A DNA stretch of 7,481 nt, taken from an uncultured Rhodospirillales bacterium. GTDB taxonomy: Bacteria; Pseudomonadota; Alphaproteobacteria; Rhodospirillales; Defluviicoccaceae. The DNA is taken from assembly GCA_937127205.1 (NCBI GenBank), contig CAKZLS010000445.1:1-7481 (forward strand), read 5' to 3'. The translations under genes were made by a program, and so were the position numbers. Every line of letters starts with the position of its first letter. Within the stretch, counting starts at the first letter, position 1. Shown here piece after piece: positions 5,056 to 7,481 of the stretch. Under the pieces are notes generated by a model, which had not been told where the DNA came from, did no database searches, and worked only from the letters and a program-made list of their open reading frames with translations.

Positions 5056-5805
5056 ATGGCGGGTCACTCACAATTTAAGAACATCATGTATCGCAAAGGC
5101 GCGCAGGATGCGAAGCGCGCCAAGGCGTTCACCAAGATCATCCGCGAACTGACGGTCGCGGCGCGGTCGGGGATGCCGGATCCCGAGATGAACCCGCGCC
5201 TGCGTGTCGCCATCGCCGCCGCCAAAACGGCCAACATGCCCAAGGACACGATGGAGCGGGCAATCCGGCGGGGCTCCGGAGAGGATGGCGATGCGAACTA
5301 CGAAGAGGTCCGCTACGAAGGGTATGGACCGGGAAGTGTCGCGATGATCGTCGAGGCGTTGACGGACAACCGCAACCGGACGGTCAGCGAGGTCCGCTCC
5401 GCGTTCGGCAAGCACGGCGGCACCCTCGGCGACAGCGGCGCCGTTAGTTTTATGTTCGACCGTGTCGGTTTCCTACATTACGCAGCCGACGTGGCGACGG
5501 CCGAGGAAATGTTCGAGGCCGCGCTGGAGGCCGGCGCGGAGGACGTTGAGTCCGGCGACGCCGGTCACGACATCTATTGCGCGCCCGATGACCTCAGCAC
5601 CGTCGGCGACGCGCTGGAGAAGCACTTTGGGTCGCCCGAAGCATCGCGGCTGGATTGGCGGCCGCAATCGCTGGTCCCGGTGAGCGAGGACCAAGCTGCG
5701 ACGCTGTTCAAGCTGCTCGATGTGTTGGACGACAATGACGATGTGCAGCGGGTTGTTGCGAACTTCGACGTTGCCGACGATGTCCTGGAGCGGTTGAGCG
5801 CTTGA
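5056..5805 (+). CDS. yebC: YebC/TACO1-family translation-associated protein
   Basis: The 249-residue product belongs to the YebC/TACO1 family, long annotated as a transcriptional regulator and now tied to ribosome function, including relief of stalling on proline-rich nascent chains in some members; the exact role here is inferred. The family N-terminus MAGHSQFKNI with RKGAQDAKRAKAFTKI (13-28) fixes the start at the ATG at 5056. Other signatures are NMPKDTMERAIRRG (60-73), YEGYGPG (87-93), DNRNRT (104-109) and the FGKHGG..G segment (117-125). A TTG at 5032 would add eight unconserved residues. The AAGGAG at 5035-5040 is 15 bases from the ATG, longer than usual; a GGA at 5044-5046 is better spaced. 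The gene precedes ruvC by 73 bases, a very common arrangement. Confidence 0.97.
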   Translation: MAGHSQFKNIMYRKGAQDAKRAKAFTKIIRELTVAARSGMPDPEMNPRLRVAIAAAKTANMPKDTMERAIRRGSGEDGDANYEEVRYEGYGPGSVAMIVEALTDNRNRTVSEVRSAFGKHGGTLGDSGAVSFMFDRVGFLHYAADVATAEEMFEAALEAGAEDVESGDAGHDIYCAPDDLSTVGDALEKHFGSPEASRLDWRPQSLVPVSEDQAATLFKLLDVLDDNDDVQRVVANFDVADDVLERLSA

Positions 5806-5878
5806 TGGCCGGCTGTCGAACGATCACCCTGATGCGCGGCATCAATGGATACATTCGGCGTCACAACAAACGGGCACC

Positions 5879-6376
5879 ATGAGGCTCATTGGACTTGATC
5901 CCGGACTGGGCGCGACCGGTTGGGGCATCATTGATGTGGTGGATAATCGGCTGACCCACGTGGCGGACGGCGCCGTTCGCACCGACCGCTCCTCGCCCTT
6001 GGCCCAGCGTCTGGTCCATCTGGCCGATAGACTGGGCGAGGTCATCGAACGCTATGGACCCGTGGAGGCCGCCGTTGAAGAAACCTTCGTCAACAAGAAC
6101 GCCGTGACTACGCTTCGGCTGGGCCAGGCGAGAGGGATTGCCCTGATGATCCCGGCGCGCGCCGGCCTCGTGGTTGCCGAATACCTGCCCAACCTGGTGA
6201 AAAAATCCGTTGTAGGCAGTGGCCATGCCGCCAAGGAACAGGTGCAGATGATGGTTCGAACGATCTTGCCGTGCGCCGACATCGCCACGGCCGATGCCGC
6301 CGACGCCTTGGCTGTCGCAATCTGTCACGCCCATCATCGCCAAACCACGCGGCGTATTGCGGGGCTTGCGGGGTGA
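5879..6376 (+). CDS. ruvC: Holliday junction endonuclease RuvC
   Basis: RuvC is a dimeric, magnesium-dependent nuclease that cuts Holliday junctions symmetrically, working with RuvAB in recombinational repair. The 165-residue length is normal. The RNase H-fold catalytic acids are visible: Asp7 in GLDPGLGATGWG, Glu67 in AAVEETFVNKN, and Asp139 and Asp142 in TADAADALAVAICHAH. Phe70, next to the acidic pair, matches the aromatic residue that stacks on junction DNA in E. coli RuvC. The GSGHAAKEQV segment (113-122) is a family signature. The start at 5879 puts the first catalytic Asp at the usual position; its Shine-Dalgarno is weak. No alphaproteobacterial SOS box (GTTC-N7-GTTC) is seen in the 73 bases upstream. 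The stop overlaps the ruvA GTG by four bases. Confidence 0.97.
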   Translation: MRLIGLDPGLGATGWGIIDVVDNRLTHVADGAVRTDRSSPLAQRLVHLADRLGEVIERYGPVEAAVEETFVNKNAVTTLRLGQARGIALMIPARAGLVVAEYLPNLVKKSVVGSGHAAKEQVQMMVRTILPCADIATADAADALAVAICHAHHRQTTRRIAGLAG

Positions 6377-6993
6377 TCGCCAAGCTCTCCGGTTTGCTCG
6401 ACGCCACCGGCGACGGCTCGGTGGTGATCGACGTGGGCGGCGTCGGGTATCTGGTTTCGTGTTCCGGGAAGACCCTGTCGCAGTTGACCCCCGGCGCCGC
6501 GGTCAGCCTCCTGATCGAAACCCAGGTCCGCGAAGACGCCATTCAGCTTTATGGGTTTGTGCATGCCGACGAAAAGCTTTGGTTCCGGTTGCTGACAACG
6601 GTGCAGGGGGTCGGCGCAAAGGGGGCCCTTGCCGTGCTTTCCGTGCTCGGGCCCGACGAACTGGTTCACGCCATCGCCACGGCGGACCGGACCGCGCTCA
6701 CGCGGGCCAGCGGTGTCGGCCCCAAGCTCGCGGCCCGGGTGATCAGCGAATTGAAGGACAAGGTTCCGGCGCTTTCCCAGACGACACCGTCCGCGGCGGT
6801 TCCCGTGTCCGGATCACTTCCGGCCACCACCGAGGGCGAGGCGGTATCCGCGCTGGTCAACTTGGGCTTCAAGCCGCTGGAGGCCAAGGCTGCCGTGTCC
6901 CAGGCCGCTGCCCGGTTGGGTGCGGCCACGGAAGTTGAGGCCTTGATCCGCGGCGGCCTCGCCGAATTGACAACCGGGAGCGCTGTCCCGTGA
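6373..6993 (+). CDS. ruvA: Holliday junction branch migration protein RuvA
   Basis: RuvA tetramers clamp the four-way junction and load RuvB hexamers for branch migration. The product is 206 residues. Domain I (1 to about 64, MIAKLSG start, VDVGGVGYLV-like core) includes REDAIQLYGF at 53-62, whose Glu54 and Asp55 form the acidic pin. Domain II has two helix-hairpin-helix motifs, VQGVGAKGALAVLS (77-90) and ASGVGPKLAARVISEL (112-127). A serine/proline/threonine-rich linker (131-152) leads to domain III (153-206, EAVSALVNLGFKPLEAKAAV), the RuvB-binding domain. The GTG start at 6373 is chosen because it gives the invariant N-terminus (M-I-A-K-L-S-G) and a GTGA overlap with ruvC; the frame is open further upstream but that part is inside ruvC and not RuvA-like. 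Confidence 0.97.
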   Translation: MIAKLSGLLDATGDGSVVIDVGGVGYLVSCSGKTLSQLTPGAAVSLLIETQVREDAIQLYGFVHADEKLWFRLLTTVQGVGAKGALAVLSVLGPDELVHAIATADRTALTRASGVGPKLAARVISELKDKVPALSQTTPSAAVPVSGSLPATTEGEAVSALVNLGFKPLEAKAAVSQAAARLGAATEVEALIRGGLAELTTGSAVP

Positions 6994-7481
6994 GCGATCC
7001 CCGGTCCCTAGACCCTATCGAGGCCGACGGCCGCTTGGTCGGGGCGGCGCCCATCGAGGAGGACGTTGCGGAGGAGGGGATCCGGCCGGCGACCCTCGAA
7101 ACCTTCGTCGGACAGCAACGCCTGCGCGAGAACCTGCGCGTGTTTCTCAGCGCCGCCAGTCAGCGCGGCGAGGCACTGGACCATGTCCTGCTGCATGGTC
7201 CTCCGGGGCTGGGCAAGACCACGCTCGCCCAGATCGTCGCCCGCGAGATGGGGGTGAGTTTCCGGGCCACATCCGGTCCGGTCATCGGCAAACCGGGAGA
7301 CTTGGCGGCGATTCTCACAAATCTGCAGGAACGCGACGTCCTGTTCATCGACGAAATTCACCGCCTGTCGCCGGTGGTCGAGGAGGTTCTCTATCCGGCG
7401 ATGGAGGACTTCAAGCTCGACCTGATAATCGGCGAAGGCCCGGCCGCGCGCTCCATTCGCATTGATCTGCCGGCTTTCACC
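6990..7481 (+). CDS. ruvB: Holliday junction ATPase RuvB, N-terminal part (3' end outside the window)
   Basis: RuvB is the AAA+ motor that drives branch migration on RuvA-bound junctions. Only the first 164 residues are in the window, and the frame is still open at the edge. An acidic N-terminal stretch is followed by the family motif IRPATLETFVGQ (31-42), Walker A GPPGLGKTT (70-78), the SGPVIGKPGDLAAILTNL segment (95-112), Walker B LFIDEIHRLSP (118-128) and YPAMEDFKLDLIIGEGPAAR (135-154). The GTG at 6990 overlaps the ruvA stop as GTGA and has a CGGGAG-type ribosome binding site about ten bases upstream (6974-6979). All the usual nucleotide-binding residues that can be seen are intact. The sensor, arginine-finger and winged-helix parts lie beyond the window. 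Confidence 0.96.
   Translation, partial: MSDPRSLDPIEADGRLVGAAPIEEDVAEEGIRPATLETFVGQQRLRENLRVFLSAASQRGEALDHVLLHGPPGLGKTTLAQIVAREMGVSFRATSGPVIGKPGDLAAILTNLQERDVLFIDEIHRLSPVVEEVLYPAMEDFKLDLIIGEGPAARSIRIDLPAFT

Noticed and set aside
5806..5878. SOS (LexA) box before ruvC
   Set aside because: No GTTC-N7-GTTC or its reverse complement is present. One GAAC occurs without a partner at the right distance.
6271..6372. Upstream extension of ruvA into ruvC
   Set aside because: The RuvA N-terminus is invariant and starts at the GTG at 6373. The upstream frame is an arginine-rich shadow of ruvC.
2338..7481. A new defence, mobile or biosynthetic system
   Set aside because: Every sizeable gene from gap to ruvB belongs to a known housekeeping family in a conserved order. 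There are no integrase, transposase, tRNA or attachment-site signs.

Overview
The window looks like chromosomal DNA of a GC-rich alphaproteobacterium, probably Rhodospirillales-like. The basis is the gene order (DUF4164 / zapA / 6S RNA / 5-formyl-THF cyclo-ligase / YmdB-like phosphoesterase / yebC / ruvC-ruvA-ruvB) together with the alphaproteobacterial character of the GAPDH and ZapA proteins. The taxonomic call is recognition and inference; no search was run.

Layout. Bases 1-1161 (+) hold the 3' end of an RTX (glycine/aspartate-rich, calcium-binding) secreted protein with a serralysin-type C-terminal domain. It ends in a strong intrinsic terminator. It converges on gap (1333-2337, -), the glycolytic GAPDH, which has its own terminator reading the other way. 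Bases 2338-2608 are a divergent promoter region: gap fires left, and a DUF4164 coiled-coil gene followed by zapA (2609-3203, +) fires right. Between zapA and the folate gene lies a 6S RNA gene (about 3211-3372), recognised from position and a hand-drawn fold. The cyclo-ligase gene (3467-4057) overlaps the metallophosphoesterase gene (4054-4866) by ATGA. After an intergenic region of about 190 bases come yebC (5056-5805), ruvC (5879-6376), ruvA (6373-6993) and the start of ruvB (6990 to the window edge). The ruv genes are joined by GTGA overlaps.

How the genes work together. RuvA and RuvB form the Holliday-junction branch-migration motor and RuvC cuts the junction. YebC belongs to a family tied to translation of difficult nascent chains. 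ZapA supports the FtsZ ring. 6S RNA binds RNA polymerase holoenzyme when growth slows. The cyclo-ligase recycles 5-formyl-THF into the one-carbon pool, and GAPDH serves central carbon flux. The RTX gene is the only accessory-looking element. No previously undescribed multi-gene system is visible. The more interesting observations are the 6S RNA locus, the symmetric divergent promoter region, and the two-level repeat design of the RTX protein.
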